Of a stretch of 64,000 bases of DNA, positions 1 to 12,556 are shown piece by piece. The notes beneath the pieces were generated by a model. That model ran no database searches. It was not told where the DNA came from and worked only from the letters and a program-made list of their open reading frames with translations. The DNA is from Sipunculus nudus (taxonomy: Eukaryota > Annelida > Sipuncula > Golfingiida > Sipunculidae): assembly GCA_026874595.1 (NCBI GenBank), contig CM049308.1:12914001-12978000 (forward strand), read 5' to 3'. The stretch's first letter is position 1, and the number at the start of each line of letters is the position of its first letter. The position numbers and the translations under genes were made by a program.

Positions 1-342
1 TGCCCTCCACATGTTCTGGCCATGTTGTGGAGATGTAATGGGATTGAGGCACCAACTTGCTGCATTCCATTTTATGCAAATCAAATTGTAAATTTTAAAC
101 TGACAGATCATCGCAGGCATTTTACAGTTTATGCTGTGTAGTCGAATTGCATTAAACGAAATGTATAAAAGAAATTACAGAATCCATGTTTTAAGTTCAG
201 TTCTTCATAACTTTCACAGAGTGGAAAAAAATCTCTATTTTAGGTAAGCCTATCATTTTATTAGCGCTCAGCCCTTAGGCTGATGGGCTATTGTCGTTAC
301 CCAAGCTGTCCGTCCGTCAGGCCAGCGTCCTTTAACTTTTAC
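1..342. other. AT-rich stretch without a recognised gene
   Basis: I see no coding region or recognisable RNA gene here. From about 250 the sequence grades into the repeat DNA that continues to 886. The motif GTCCGTCCGTC near 307-317 resembles the opening of other dispersed repeats in this window (for example near 14070 and 29050). Confidence 0.5.
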
Positions 343-884
343 CTTGTGAGAGGGATATCTCTAAAAGGATTCACCGTAGGAATTTTATTTCTTCGGTAAA
401 GATGTGTCTCGACAAAATCTCGGTCGAAGATGGGTGACCTTGACCTATTTTTCTACGTTTAGAGCAGATTATAGAAAAACACTTAGAAGCTTATTTCTCA
501 GGAACCATTGAGTGGATTTTCACAAAACTTACTATAATTATAGGGAGTGATGGTCTGTACGTGCTGCACTAGTAAGGGGGCGCCACCTATGATTTCTGAT
601 TTTTAATTAATTTTTCTCGGATTTTTCCAATTTGGCATTGTGAGCGGGATATCTCTAAAAGGATTCACTGTAGGAATTTTTTTTCCTTGGTGAAGATGTA
701 CATTGACAAAATCTCAGTCAAGTTCAAAGATGGGTGACCTTGACCTATATTTCTAAGTTTTAGAGCCGATTATTGAAAAACACTTAGAAGCTTATATCTC
801 AGGAACCATTGGTGGATTTTTACAAAACTTACTATGATTATTAGGACTGATGGTCTGTACCTGCTGCACAAGTAAGGGGGCGCC

Positions 885-886
<2 letters not shown>
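343..886. repeat. Tandem ~297-bp repeat monomers (two units, second split by a LINE)
   Basis: Two diverged monomers begin with TTGTGAG(A/C)GGGATATCTC at about 343 and 640. Each contains GGGTGACCTTGACCTAT, then AACACTTAGAAGCTTAT, and ends with AGTAAGGGGGCGCCAC. The second monomer stops at 886, where the LINE begins, and resumes at 8634. A third monomer follows at about 8698. Related copies sit at 14638-15083. The family is dispersed, noncoding and of unknown function. Confidence 0.8.
875..886. repeat. Target-site duplication, left copy (LINE 887-8633)
   Basis: AGGGGGCGCCAC is repeated exactly at 8634-8645. The pair brackets the LINE and interrupts a host repeat whose intact version is present at about 14736-14747. 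Confidence 0.9.
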
Positions 887-917
<31 letters not shown>

Positions 918-1106
918 TTTATTATTATAAACAAAAATAAAAAGTACCAAGTTCCATGCAATATAGTGCGCAAAACCTGTGCATTGCATATAATTACATT
1001 TCCCGGGATAAATTCTTAATTATTTCTCATTTACATACATGTGTATATGCATACATATACTCATATATACATATATATTTTGATAGATACCTAAATTCAA
1101 TTGTGG

Positions 1107-4100
1107 CTAATCATAATTTTCCATATTTCTCCCAACTGCATAGGCCCCCCATCTGTCATTAAACTTATTAACCTTGTTATTTTTTTGTGCTATTTTAAAT
1201 TCCAATCTAGCATATTTCCAAACATGGAAACATGCCTGTGATAGTGATAGACCAATCTGGTTTGTTCTACACAAATAAATATATTGTTTGACCAGTAAAA
1301 TAATTAAATTGCTCAAATCTGATGAATATAAATCTCCATACAAGACTGTTAATTTACTTATTTCAATGTTAATTTTTATCTCTCTACACCAAGTCTCTAT
1401 TTCATACCACAACCGCTTCACATCTTCACAATACCAAAACAGATGTATAAGTGTCTCAGTTTCACATTTACAAAAAGTACATACATTAGTCTCTTTAATT
1501 TTCCATTTGTGTAACCAATAATTATTAACCAAGCAATTATTTAGAAGCTTGTACTGAAACACCCTGGATTTAGTGTCCAGACATAATTTAAAAGGCAATT
1601 GATATACTTTCTGATAATCAACCTCGATTCCCTTGGTGTATATACACACTTTGGGTGGAAAAGGCCCCTTTTCCAACAACTTATTTATGAACTCTGTATA
1701 TATCACACGAGAAGGAACCTTTATCACCTCAACAAAGTTCCCATTAAAATACTGGAGTGTAAGTGGATCTATTTGTGGTTCTATTGAGTGTTCATAGACC
1801 TTGTGCTGGTTAAACTTTGAGACCAGTGCATACCATTTTAAAAAATCTGAACCTTTAATACCTTTCTGTACCCAAAGGGTGAAAGGTATTATATTTCCAT
1901 ATTCATCAAATAAATCTTTACCTGTTATTACTCCAGCATTTAGAAATTGTTTCCAATATACAGATTTTCCTGATATTTTAACCATTTTGTTATTCCACAC
2001 TATCTGCCTCTGCAGTGGAACTGCTTCAAAATATCCTTTACGTTATGTGATATAACTTCTTAAAATCTCTTTATAAAAGTCAGGAATTTTAAATACATCA
2101 ATATCTTTCAATGCTATATTACTATTTAATAAAACTTTTATATCAGGGCAAATAGACTTCAAATAAAGGTTAAATAGAACTTTCCATGGTCTTTGTACTG
2201 GTGACACATATCGCTTTAGCCAAGATATTCTTGATGAAGATATAACAGACCCTAGGTGTGGAGCATTTAACCCTCCATTTTTTATTTCCTGCATTAATCT
2301 TATTCTTTTAATTCTCTCTTTGCCATTTTTCCAGATGAAGGCAAATACAATTTTATTCAGCTCATTGTAAAAGCTTTCTGGCACACTTTCATTTGTAAAA
2401 TAATAATTAAATTTTGAGAAAATAAATGTTTTAGCAATTTGTATCTTTCCAAGTAAAGACAGGCTTCTCTGTTTCCAGAGAGTCAGAGTATTTTCTACTG
2501 ACTTCAACTTGGCAGACAAGTTCAAATCAAGTGCCGCTTTTTTATCGTAAGACAAATAAATTCCTAAAATTTTCATGGGCTCCTCCGGCCATTTAATCCC
2601 CAATGGCTTTTGCAAACATTTCCTATTTTGACCTATCCATAGTCCTTCACATTTATCATAATTCATTTTTAGACCACTGTAAACACCAAATTCTTGTATT
2701 ATATGTAAAAATAGTTTTGCTGACTTTAAGTCTTGCACTATTCCAACTGTATCATCTGCGTACTGAAGTAGAGTAAAATTATGATTTTCAATTTCTATTC
2801 CTTTTATAACTTTATTCGTTTTAATATACTCTGCCATTACTTCTACAGCAATTACAAATAAATAAGGTGACAGTGGATCACCTTGGCGAACCCCTCTTTC
2901 CACTTTAAAGTATCCAGAGGTGACCCCATTGTTTACCGTGCAGCTTTCAACATTTTTGTATAAAATTTTAATCCATTGTGTGAAGGAGTTAGGAAAATTG
3001 TATTTATTCAAAACTGAAAACATGAAATCCCATTCTAAAGAGTCAAAAGCCTTTTCAAAATCTATACTTAAAAGGATACCTGGAATATCATTAACTTTGG
3101 TAAAATTGAGAATATCTGATAAAATTCTTATATTTTCTCCTATATACCTCCCTTGAACATAACCAGTTTGACTTTCATTTATTATAGTTGGCATAATCGT
3201 TTTCATTCTTAGTGAAAGTGTTTTTGATAATATTTTATAGTCTGCATTTAAAAGTGATATGGGTCTCCAATTTTTTAGTAGTGTCCGGTCTTTTTTCTTA
3301 TCTATCAATATAATTACTGCTTGCTTTTGCGATGCTGACAGTTCCCCCTCCTTGAAGGATTTATTGAATGAAGCTACCATTGCTGAACCAAAATATGACC
3401 AAAACTTAACATAAAATTCTACAGGTAGTCCATCATTACCTGGGGTTTTGTTACTTGCAAAAGTTTTTAAAGTATTGTGGCATTCTTCTTCTGTAATAAC
3501 TTTATCAAGTAGTTCTGAACTCTGTTTTGATATGGTTGGTAGATCTATATTTGTTAAAAATGCGTCTATATCCTCTTTTGTTTTACTTGCTTTTGATTGA
3601 TATAACTGTGAGTAAAATTCTTTTTGCATTAACAAAATTTGTTTAAGATCAGTGACTATTTCTCCTGTTGCTGATTTAAGTTTTCTGATACATTTTTGTC
3701 CATTATTATATTTCTCTAAGTTCAAAAAATACTTTGAATTTTTTTCTCCGTTTTCAAACCATCTTGTTTTTGATCTAATCATACAGCCCTGTGTTTTATA
3801 GTTATCTATTTCTTCTAACTTAGCTTTTACTTGACTTATTTCATCTTGTATCTCTTGGTCCTGACCTGAATCTGTATTATCCATGTTTTCATATAATTGT
3901 TTTAAATTTTGCTTAAGAGTTATTTCTCTTGACTTTCTTGCTTTTGCTCTTTTCTTACCAAATGATATACAAAACTGCCTTATTTTATATTCAAATATTT
4001 CCCATTTAACTCGTTCATCGCTCACACTGTCATACTCCTGATCCCATTTTATTTTTTCACCAATTAATTCCGATGTAAATTCAGCATCATCTAACAGCTC

Positions 4101-4874
4101 AGTGTTTAGTTTCCAGTAACCTTTTCCTTTCATCTCGGTATCAGTTAATTTTTCAATGTCCAGCAAAATAGCAAAGTGATCTGATTTGATATAAGGTTGA
4201 GTTCCAACTTCTTTAATACTATCTTGCAAGTTGCTCGAGATCCACCAATAGTCAAGTCTACTACAAATGTTCTCGCTTTTAAGCCTCCAGGTAAAATTTT
4301 TCTTTTTAGGGTACTTGATCCTGAAAATATCTATCAAAGAAAAATATTCTGATATCTTTGTGAAAGTTTCTACTACATTTTTCCTAATTTCTGTTAAGCC
4401 TCCTTTTTTGTCTAATTTTGCATTGAAAATAATGTTTAGATCCCCTCCTAAAATTACTTGATCAAAAGGATCTATGTATTGCCTTAATATATTATATAAC
4501 TTTGTGTAGAAGATTTTTTGTTCTGTCACATTGTTTGGTGCATAAATATTGATAAGTTTAAATTCTTCTTGTTTTAACTTTAGTTTTACAATTAAAATTC
4601 TACCATTTGATGAGCTATATAATTTAGTCAGATCTTCTATTTCTAAATTCCTTTTAAAAAATATAGCGCATCCCTTACTTAATGAATTTGCATGACAGAA
4701 GAAACCTTTCCCATGCCATTCATTGCACCATTGATTTTCTGTTTCCTTAGTTCCATGAGTTTCCTGTAAAAACAAAATGTCACTATTGTTTGCTTTGGCC
4801 CACCTAAAGACTGATCTTCGTTTTTTCTGATTCCCTAATCCTCGTACATTTAAACTAACTAATCTGAATACCAT
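1107..4874 (-). pseudogene. LINE ORF2: APE endonuclease, reverse transcriptase, zinc finger; one premature stop
   Basis: The reading frame is continuous from ATG 4872-4874 to 1107 apart from one TAA at 2043-2045, giving about 1256 codons. The N-terminal endonuclease of the APE family shows LNVRGLGN (residues 8-15), QETH (37-40), GGDLN (143-147) and SDH (231-233). The reverse transcriptase has NWRPISLL (535-542), GVRQGDPLSP (661-670) and the catalytic YADD (705-708). The downstream part (1107-2042) has a C-terminal CX2C...HX4C finger with the core CTFCKCETETLIHLFWYC. The NWRPISLLN and RQGDPLSP motifs fit the L1/Tx1 group rather than Jockey or RTE. In an active element the protein nicks target DNA and copies its own RNA in the nucleus. 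The stop removes only the C-terminal region, so it may be a recent loss. Clade placement is by motif, not by phylogeny. Confidence 0.88.
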
Positions 4875-7800
4875 AGATAATTTATTTTAATTTCTTTTAG
4901 CTTGGGGAGACAGATTTTATCTTTAGTGATTTTAATTTTTAATTGCCACATACATATTTTGTAGTTGAAAAAATTATAAAGTGTAAAAATAAATACATTG
5001 TAGGGTGTTGTATAGGCAAAATATATGTTCAAATAATAATTTGTGAGGGCACTTTTAACCCTACAACATGTAACCTTCCACATATAGCCTATATAACAAC
5101 TAGGCAACACTACAAAGGTTACCTGGATCCCTTTGATCCAGCTTAAACCTACTGTGCAATTAGCACACAGTTTAGGTTTATTTTCCGACATGTGAAAATG
5201 AAGACAACTGGCTGGCACCTCCCTTCTTAAAATACTATTTAAACACAAAAAGAGGCTTCCCCGTATTATACACTGTAACCATCTGTAATAAATTCATAAT
5301 ATTAATAATATATGTCTTTTCCTTTTCTACTCTTATATACCCCATATACATAAATACATGTTATCTCAGACCAGCTATAATCTTCTGTGGAAGAAACATA
5401 TACTCAAGTTAATAAAAAATAATTAAATAAATAAAATAGACCCCTCTTCATTTAGCTTCACATTGACTTCTTTCAATTATTCCAATTAAAATTTTACCTA
5501 CCATAGCCATAAACAGTCCCTTTATATTTAATTATAAGCATATGCTAAGGGTTTTCTTAAAAAATAATAATAATAATAAATACTACTGGTAGTCTAGATG
5601 GGAGCTGATTCCTCCGATTACATTTAAATGAACATGCCTTTAGACTAACTTTAATTCCATTTAGTTCACAGCTTGTTTTTATGCCTACAGACCCAGTCTG
5701 TATTCCCTGGTATTTACTTGTAGTCTCAACCCATGCTAAATATATATAAATATATGTAGATATAAAATCCATAAATAATAATAAATAAAGATATTTCCGA
5801 AGATTCTCAATGTGTCTCTGTTACCTAATTAACATCTTATTTCTTTTTTTTTCCACTTCTCTTCCTACTTTACCTTTGATACAATGCAATTAATTGTGGT
5901 CCCACAAAAACTGCTTTATAATTAAATGAGAGACCTGTGGGCCACAGTAATCAGCGTCAATGAGATTGAAGGTTAAATTTTAAATAATCATAAATGGGAA
6001 TCAAGTTTAAGAGAAAATGTTAGTATAGACCATGGTTGATTCATCTGTGGTTTGTAATAATGAGTCACATAATACTGAAATATTATAATATTGGGCAGAA
6101 TGACCATGCTCCCCCCCCCCCCCCCCTTTTTCCTCTTCCTTTTAAACTTTCAGATTAAAAGAGTTGGTCCAGTTTCTGACTCATGTATGGGAAGAATCCG
6201 ATATATGCCTGTATCTGATAAATTTAGGCATTCAGTGGAAAACTAAAAAGAACCTAGCTACAATTTCCAGACTCATTTCCATCGTTTAGTAAAAGACCTT
6301 ACTTACAGTTAGCCATATGCTTCGTTTTAAATATAGAATTACTGATTTGAAAGTGTTTTTTTTCCTTATGAACATGGCAAGTTGTCTAGTAAAGCCTAAA
6401 TTTGCCATAAAAAGTTAAAATTTTTGTTTGATTCCTGTATTTGTCTATAACAATGTATCCCTTATTCTGGTGAATATACTTTTATTTCCCTTTCTTCCTT
6501 CCCCTTTTTCCTTTTTCTCTTTCTTTTTTTCCAACCATTTAAAATCAATCATATATATTACATCATATTATACCATATGGCATCTCCTGCTTTATTACAG
6601 ACTTTGAACCAGATTATTACTTTCAATAAATTAGTTCTGATACCTACTTTATCACAAGACTGCACCATCATACAAAATGGATATTAAATTATATTTATAT
6701 GATATTAAACAATACACCTAGGCATTTTAAAATACATATGAATATAAGCCTCAAAAACCTCAATTGGCATTTCACCAGCTTTAACATCAGAATACAGTTA
6801 GTTTCTCCTGCCTCTTAACATCAAAGCATCCTTTCACCTTTCAATTTACATGAAAATAGGTTTTGTCAAAAATACAATATAGAGGAAAAGACGAAGAATA
6901 AAGTTCTATAAGCTGTTCTAATATTTCCAAATCCATATAAATAATGCTATTCATCATTTGATAATCATTATGTCTACAGCACATATGAAATGGAATTTTA
7001 CTTAAAAATGAGCATTGTATTCCTAAGTGAACCTGTTACTCTTTCCACTAATCACATCGTTCATATACGAGGTGTTACCAATATTATATTTATCTATCTA
7101 TTATACTCCTATATCATGACTGTTTTCCTATTCTGACAAGTCTTGTAAAATTCCATCCACTATACATACAGCAGAAAGATTTACTAAGCATCCTTTCACT
7201 CTTCATTTTCAATAAAAATAAGTGTTCATGTGATATTTGTTAATACTGTAATACAAAAAGGATAAAATAAAGAGTGGTAAGTTTGATCCTATATTTTCCC
7301 ATTTTGCTATTCATTATTTAATAATTAATAACATCATTAAATATGAAATGTTATTGTCCATAAGAGGCAGTACTACATTCATAAGTGAACATGTCACCCT
7401 TTCCATATATCACATCCTTCATAAATGATGTATTACCACTACCAGTACTACTAGTATCATACTCCTATATCACGACTCTTTTCCCATTAAGGCATTATGG
7501 CAGCATCTTGTAAAAATTCCGCTCACTGTGATGATAGCAGCTAGTATCACAAAAACCATCTCTTCATGAAAATTAGTGTGATATTTTGTCAATACCGTAA
7601 TGTAAAAATAGTAACAAAATAATGTCTCAGTCATACAACATTACAAGGACTCCATGACTATTGAGTGATAATAGGGGATTTAAGGGAAAAAAAGGGGGGT
7701 TTGTTTTATTAGAAAAAGTGATATACATTCCAATGGGAAAATATAAAACTTACAATTGAAGAAAAAAAAACAATACCACTTGTGAAGTTCAGTCACAGGA

Positions 7801-8032
7801 CAATGTCTACATAAAAGGTCTTAAGTGACGGCTTCGGAGGCTACAGCTGTCCACCTGGTCCTCAACCACTGGCCTTGACCTCTTCATAGATTACCGTAGA
7901 TATCCGTAGCTGGCTCTTCGTTTTCCGATAACTTCCTAGATGTCGCTTTTTTTCCGTCTGGGCAGCGCTGGCGCCATAAGTAGTGTCCAGGCGAAGTTCT
8001 GGTTCAGTGAACTTCCCTCCACGAGGATAATC
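4875..8032 (-). other. Long inter-ORF spacer of the LINE
   Basis: This AT-rich stretch between ORF1 and ORF2 has no coding region I can support. Because it lies between the two target duplications it belongs to the element or entered it later; I see no internal target duplication or terminal repeat marking a second insertion. An imperfect inverted repeat sits at about 5146-5180 (AAACCTACTGTG against CACAGTTTAGGTTT). A C run is at 6111-6126. A diverged tandem repeat fills 6826-7640. Known L1-type elements usually have short inter-ORF gaps, so this length is odd. Confidence 0.6.
6826..7640. repeat. ~360-bp diverged tandem repeat inside the LINE spacer
   Basis: Copy one (6826-7186) and copy two (7187-7550) both begin AGCATCCTTTCAC. 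They share TAAGTGAAC, a C-rich TTTCCA motif, ATCACATC and ACTCCTATATCA in the same order. A partial third copy follows at about 7551-7640. Divergence is high, so the tandem state is old or the repeats evolve quickly. Confidence 0.7.
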
Positions 8033-8633
8033 TCAGGGGCTCTCAGGTTCTATTATTTTGACTGGGTGACCATTGACAAAGAGCTCCCCTCTCCAAAATC
8101 GAACTTTGTTTCCCTTTTCGTATTCACAGTTCATTTGGTTCTTTGCCTTTTGTTTGAGTTTAAAATCCTGTTGTGTGAGATCCTCAACCACGCGAACATT
8201 CCGCATGTTTTTCTTTTTACAGTTTATTATGACTTCAGTTCTGTCTACCCTGCTATAAAAACGGACAATAATATGTCTCGGGTTACGACCCTTTTTACCA
8301 GTTCTATGTGCCGTTTCAATTCTGTCTCTTATATCTGTGATGGTACTTTCGTTTTCTTCACCCAACAATTTATTTTCAGCAATAATTTTTGTGGCCACCT
8401 CTCTACAGTTTTCACTCCACGCTTGCTCTGGTATCCCAATTATCCGAGCATTCCACTCTCTGCTGCGCCTCTCTTGTTTGTTAAGTTCGTCATTCAAGCG
8501 TTGTTCAAGTTGTTCTATTTTCTGTTCCTTTGCGATATTGTCTTCTTGTAGTTTCTGCACCGTTGCATTTAGCTCTTTTATGTGTTTGTTGTCATTGTCT
8601 TTAGATTTTTGTAATTCCTCAATATCGAATATC
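8033..8633 (-). pseudogene. L1 ORF1-like RNA-binding protein, 5'-truncated
   Basis: The frame is open from the stop at 8033 to the insertion boundary at 8633, about 200 codons, with no true start codon; an internal GTG at 8558-8560 is not a convincing start. The N-terminal part is charged and heptad-like (for example KEQKIEQLEQRLNDELNKQE), as expected for the ORF1 coiled coil. It is followed by an RRM-type region with ARIIGIPE and HIIVRFYSRVDRTEVI and a basic C-terminal domain. This order matches L1 ORF1p (Transposase_22 family), an RNA-binding, trimer-forming chaperone that coats LINE RNA. Full-length relatives are longer at the N terminus, so the missing part was lost when the insertion was truncated. 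Confidence 0.85.
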
Positions 8634-8645
8634 AGGGGGCGCCAC
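8634..8645. repeat. Target-site duplication, right copy (LINE 887-8633)
   Basis: AGGGGGCGCCAC matches 875-886. The host repeat resumes immediately after it (TTACAATTTCTAATTTTTAA). Confidence 0.9.
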
Positions 8646-8977
8646 TTACAATTTCTAATTTTTAATGAATTTTTCTCGGATTTTTCAACTTTGGCCTTGT
8701 GAGCAGGATATCTCCAAAGGTATTCAACACAGGAACTTCATTTCTTCAGTGCTGATGCATATTTACAAAATCTTGGTAATGTTCAAGGACGGGTGACCTT
8801 GACCTACTTTTCAAGGTCGCATAGCTAAGAATAGAGTAAAACTTAGGAGCTTATTTCTCAGGAAGCATTTGGTGGATTAATATGAAACATGGTACGTACC
8901 TCTCCAGTTTAAATTTATGACTGAGACATGTACAGATATACATCAATGTGAGAACAAATATTTCGTACTTGTTACTG
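8646..8977. repeat. Continuation of the GGCGCCAC/TGACCTTGACCT repeat
   Basis: This segment is nearly identical to 14748-15079. It contains GGGTGACCTTGACCTACTTT and ends TTTCGTACTTGTTACTG. It is the part of the first 1.74-kb tandem unit that lies between the LINE and the LTR element. Confidence 0.85.
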
Positions 8978-8981
8978 TTAC

Positions 8982-9764
8982 TGATACAGAGGTGGGGTTG
9001 GGGGATGTCCCCACCTGTATCACATACGGTTGCTGATGCGCGTGGCAGACAATGTTCCAAGACCAGTTTGATGACAGAAGCCTTTATTCAATAGCAAGCG
9101 GTCTGGGACAGTCTCTCTCTCTGAGAGAGCCGCCCAGCCTCCCTGAATCTCTCTGACTCTCAGTGCGCACTACAGATAGTTTTGTTACAGATCTTTCACG
9201 TGACATATGAGACATACATATCCATATTTCTGCATTTCGTCATAAAAGCTAAACCTTATTGGATGACTCAAAGTAGGTCACAATTACATCAGAGTTATAA
9301 GTGTTCTTCCTCACTTTCGTGAGATCTGATTGGACAAAAGTGCTATGGAAAATCCCAAGTCTGACCTGACATACATCCAATTATAGACTGACCTACAAGT
9401 CCTATTTGGAGGACAGTGCTTATATACACATGCGGAGTCTCATAAAATAACATGTTTTAATTGTGTTCTACCATTCCCTCATAAAGACTAAACACATAAG
9501 TCATTCTGTGACACTATTTCTGTTTGTACAGACTTAAAATAGACCTTATAATGGTTTGGTGTACTGTTCTCTGATTAAACTGGGAGAGAAGCCTATATGT
9601 GTGTGAACGGATGACTGGTTGTCGGGTGTCATCAATTATGAGAAGTCATTAATTGTTCAGTCTGACATGCCTGAAACTGAGCTTGTATTTGTGAAATATG
9701 AAATGTGAAATATTCCTTGAAATATGTGTTAAGTCACAAATATGCACTTTCCTACTCCATAACA
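8982..9764 (-). repeat. 3' LTR (783 bp)
   Basis: This is the downstream LTR, preceded on the minus strand by the purine tract at 9765-9773 and flanked by TSD TTAC at 8978-8981. Its near identity to 12557-13338 indicates a recent insertion. Confidence 0.9.
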
Positions 9765-9773
9765 TATCCCTCT
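9765..9773 (-). other. Polypurine tract
   Basis: The minus strand reads AGAGGGATA directly before the 3' LTR, which is the expected position and composition for plus-strand priming. Confidence 0.55.
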
Positions 9774-12535
9774 GGTATTCAGAATGAGGCTCCGGCCTCA
9801 TTGGCTAAGTTTGAGAAAATTTAGTTATTTCAAGAAGGATAACTGGAATGTAGATGACAGAAATACATTATGTGTAAGGATATATGTCTGTAGATAGTAA
9901 AGTGTTTCAGGACTGATGTGTGAGATGGAATTACACAGATCAATATAGATGTGGGATACATGAACATGTCACATTTCCAGATGTAACAGTGTAAGGAATA
10001 AGGTACTGAATGTTTTAAATTATGTAGCATTACGACAACAGTGCCTAAGCTGTCCTATATAAGCCGTGAAAGGAGATATATATAGCTACACATATATGCT
10101 AACTAACACAGAATTTCTTTTTTTGTGAATTGACAATCCTAAACAATATCTAGAAGATAAAATGCTGATGTGTAAGGAATCAGGAACAACATCGCAACCA
10201 TGATGACATTATTTGACATCCTAAAATAAGCATTAAACATTAGATTAAATAAGTATGGCAGTATCTAAATAGAATCAATAAATATCTTAATAGATATGAT
10301 TATAGCATCATGTTCATAATGAATGCACAGCTAGAATATATACAAGTACTATGCATACCGTATAAGCAATGGAATAATTCAAAGTATGTGAACCATTCTA
10401 GCATACAGTAAGTTATGTTACATAAAGATGTTCTGTCGAACAGCAATATGCATTTACAATTATAACAAGTGAATTAGCAATGCCTGTAGCTAAACATACA
10501 ATTCCTATGGAAAAAGTGATCATGAATTCCTAATCTGACAAAGTGTATATACTCTGTGCCTAAGAGTTACATATACATAAGTACATGACAATCTGCTCTG
10601 TGCTGATCAGTACCAATAATTCAAAATACATCTTGGCTTTCATACTTGCCATTGGGACAAGTTGACTTGAGAATAATGGAAGGTTGATTTGCTATTCCTT
10701 TAGCATAACACAACTGGTGTACCTTACCAGCGGATAAGTACATGACAGAATGATGTCATTCCTAACGACAGAGGAATGTTGTACATATATTCCCATTGAT
10801 TACCAATTTTTGTGCATAAACAAGGCGAAAGTTGTGTGAAAATGTAATGATAAATGAAAATAAATCCCTGACAGTTGCAAGCATCGATCTAGACCATATG
10901 GATTTTGATGGTAATTTTATTGCTAGCTATTTATGTGCAAGATCAAACATACATCTGTAGAGTGATGATTAAAATTAAATGAAAAATGTTAATGCTTGAA
11001 ATCCTTGTCACTCCACATTTTGGTTTATGGGTTAAAGGAAGCATGAATGCAGTGACCAGAATGCATTTGCTCATGAAACATGTCTGTCATAGTACGTGTA
11101 AATGTGAATTCCTATGAGAAGAATTCCTGTGCTAACCTACATATCTTGCCTGGCATTTCCAGCTATCAATAAGGTTAACCATATCAAACCCTTGTTTGAG
11201 GCAATAATGTGACCACAGGTCAGTGCATTATTGACTTTTGGAGTCATCACACTCCCCAGTTTGTCCAATTCCCTGTATATTGGGGGGCTTCCCATGAACC
11301 CGTGTTTGTGGACCAAACTGTGACAATTGAAAATAAGCATCGCATTGTGCATTGGTGACACAATGGGCTACCATTCCATTAAAGTTATAGCCAGGAGAGC
11401 ATTTCGATACCTGATGATTTGGTATGGAACAACACATGAGAAAATCTCAATATAAATGAATGCTAACATGCTGATGGTTTTTGCATATTGCTCTACTCTA
11501 GGAATTCTTTAATGTGAATCAATACAGTCATTTTGGTGACATTACATGTAAACATCTTAGATAGACATTACTATATCAAATCTAATATTGATAGTTCTAC
11601 ACTGTTTAATGTGGTTGTTGTAACAATTATTCCATGCATACCATATCAATAAGATAGAGACACTATAAATTATATCATTTTACAATTATGACACAGCAAT
11701 AAGAGAAAGTTATATTGTACTACATTCATATTAATATTTTTTTTTGTGTTTAGTTTTACAACATATTCATGCAAAATATTCTAAAATGCCCCAAATTTTA
11801 CATTGGGTATTTAAAATTCAGAGTCTCTGGTTTAGTTTTTCATTACCTCAGGCAATCTTGGGATCTTTGGGTCTTCTGTTGTCTTCCCTGCTTACTTGGG
11901 TGGTTTCTTTTTCTTCCTGGAGTCATGGTATGGAAGGTGATGCAGAAGATAGTGGTAGAACGGCAAATCTGCTTCTAGTAGTTGCAGGAACATAGCGAGG
12001 AACTTTTTGTGAGATAACACACAGTGCACGTGGTATGGCCAGTGGTATTGTTGTTGACATAGGCCCGAAGCTGGCTTGTCCCGATATTGATTTTTTTTTG
12101 GTGTGGCTGGTCCGAAACAATGATGATCTCAGGTTGAGATATCACAGCACTTTTTTTTAGCGAAAAATGTCATTTTTGCAACTTTAAATAACTTAAAGCA
12201 AAATACTGCTCAACAGTGTCCTTGTGGTTGAAAGATACAGTGAGAGTCTTTGATCTTCTTAAGCAGAGTACTGAGAAAACTGCAGCCAAGTTAAAGTTTG
12301 AAGAGAGAGTTCATAGCAAAGTTTGATACCTTCAGCAGCAGAGATGACATTCTTGATGTTAGGCTGTGATCCGGTACCTGGGTTGAAGTTCCAATGCATG
12401 GGTTGGTAGACCAGTCAGTGGCATCTGTGGCTGCAAGAGGGGGATCTTCATTCATCACTCCAGCTGGAAGCATTGTCGGTTTTTCTGGCACTGATGTGCT
12501 TGAAGTGAATCCCGGTTCATCCACCATAATGATAC
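9774..12535 (-). other. Internal region of the LTR element, no pol gene
   Basis: The internal 2.8 kb is AT-rich. The longest minus-strand frames (12291-12554, 87 codons; 11923-12120, 65 codons) show no Gag, protease, reverse transcriptase or integrase motif that I recognise. The first starts almost at the primer binding site, so a decayed gag start is possible but unsupported. The remainder, 9774-11700, shows nothing gene-like. Confidence 0.6.
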
Positions 12536-12553
12536 AGGACCCGGTCTCCACCA
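12536..12553 (-). other. Primer binding site
   Basis: Three bases inside the 5' LTR, the minus strand reads TGGTGGAGACCGGGTCCT. Its complement ends in CTCCACCA, the form of a mature tRNA 3' end with CCA. The tRNA species was not identified. Confidence 0.65.
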
Positions 12554-12556
12554 AAA

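Larger units (their letters stand above)
887..8633 (-). mobile_element. L1/Tx1-like non-LTR retrotransposon, nearly full length
   Basis: One insertion spans 7.75 kb on the minus strand. Its 3' end is a 29-nt poly(A), seen as a T run at 887-915. The host repeat AGGGGGCGCCAC is duplicated on both sides (875-886 and 8634-8645; the match extends two more bases into the T run). The uninterrupted target can be read at about 14736-14747. The element carries an L1 ORF1-like gene at its 5' end (8033-8633, cut by the insertion boundary) and an ORF2 with endonuclease, reverse transcriptase and C-terminal zinc finger (1107-4874). The ORFs are separated by an unusually long 3.16-kb AT-rich spacer. The 5' truncation is typical of target-primed reverse transcription. 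The element cannot be fully functional, because ORF1 lacks its start and ORF2 has an in-frame stop. Confidence 0.9.

Noticed and set aside
7940-8551. A 203-codon plus-strand frame
   Set aside because: It lies antisense to the LINE ORF1, whose sequence has clear RRM-type and coiled-coil features.
12291-12554. An 87-codon frame directly after the primer binding site of the LTR element, considered as gag
   Set aside because: No Gag motif or zinc knuckle, and it is too short. It is kept only as a note in the internal region.
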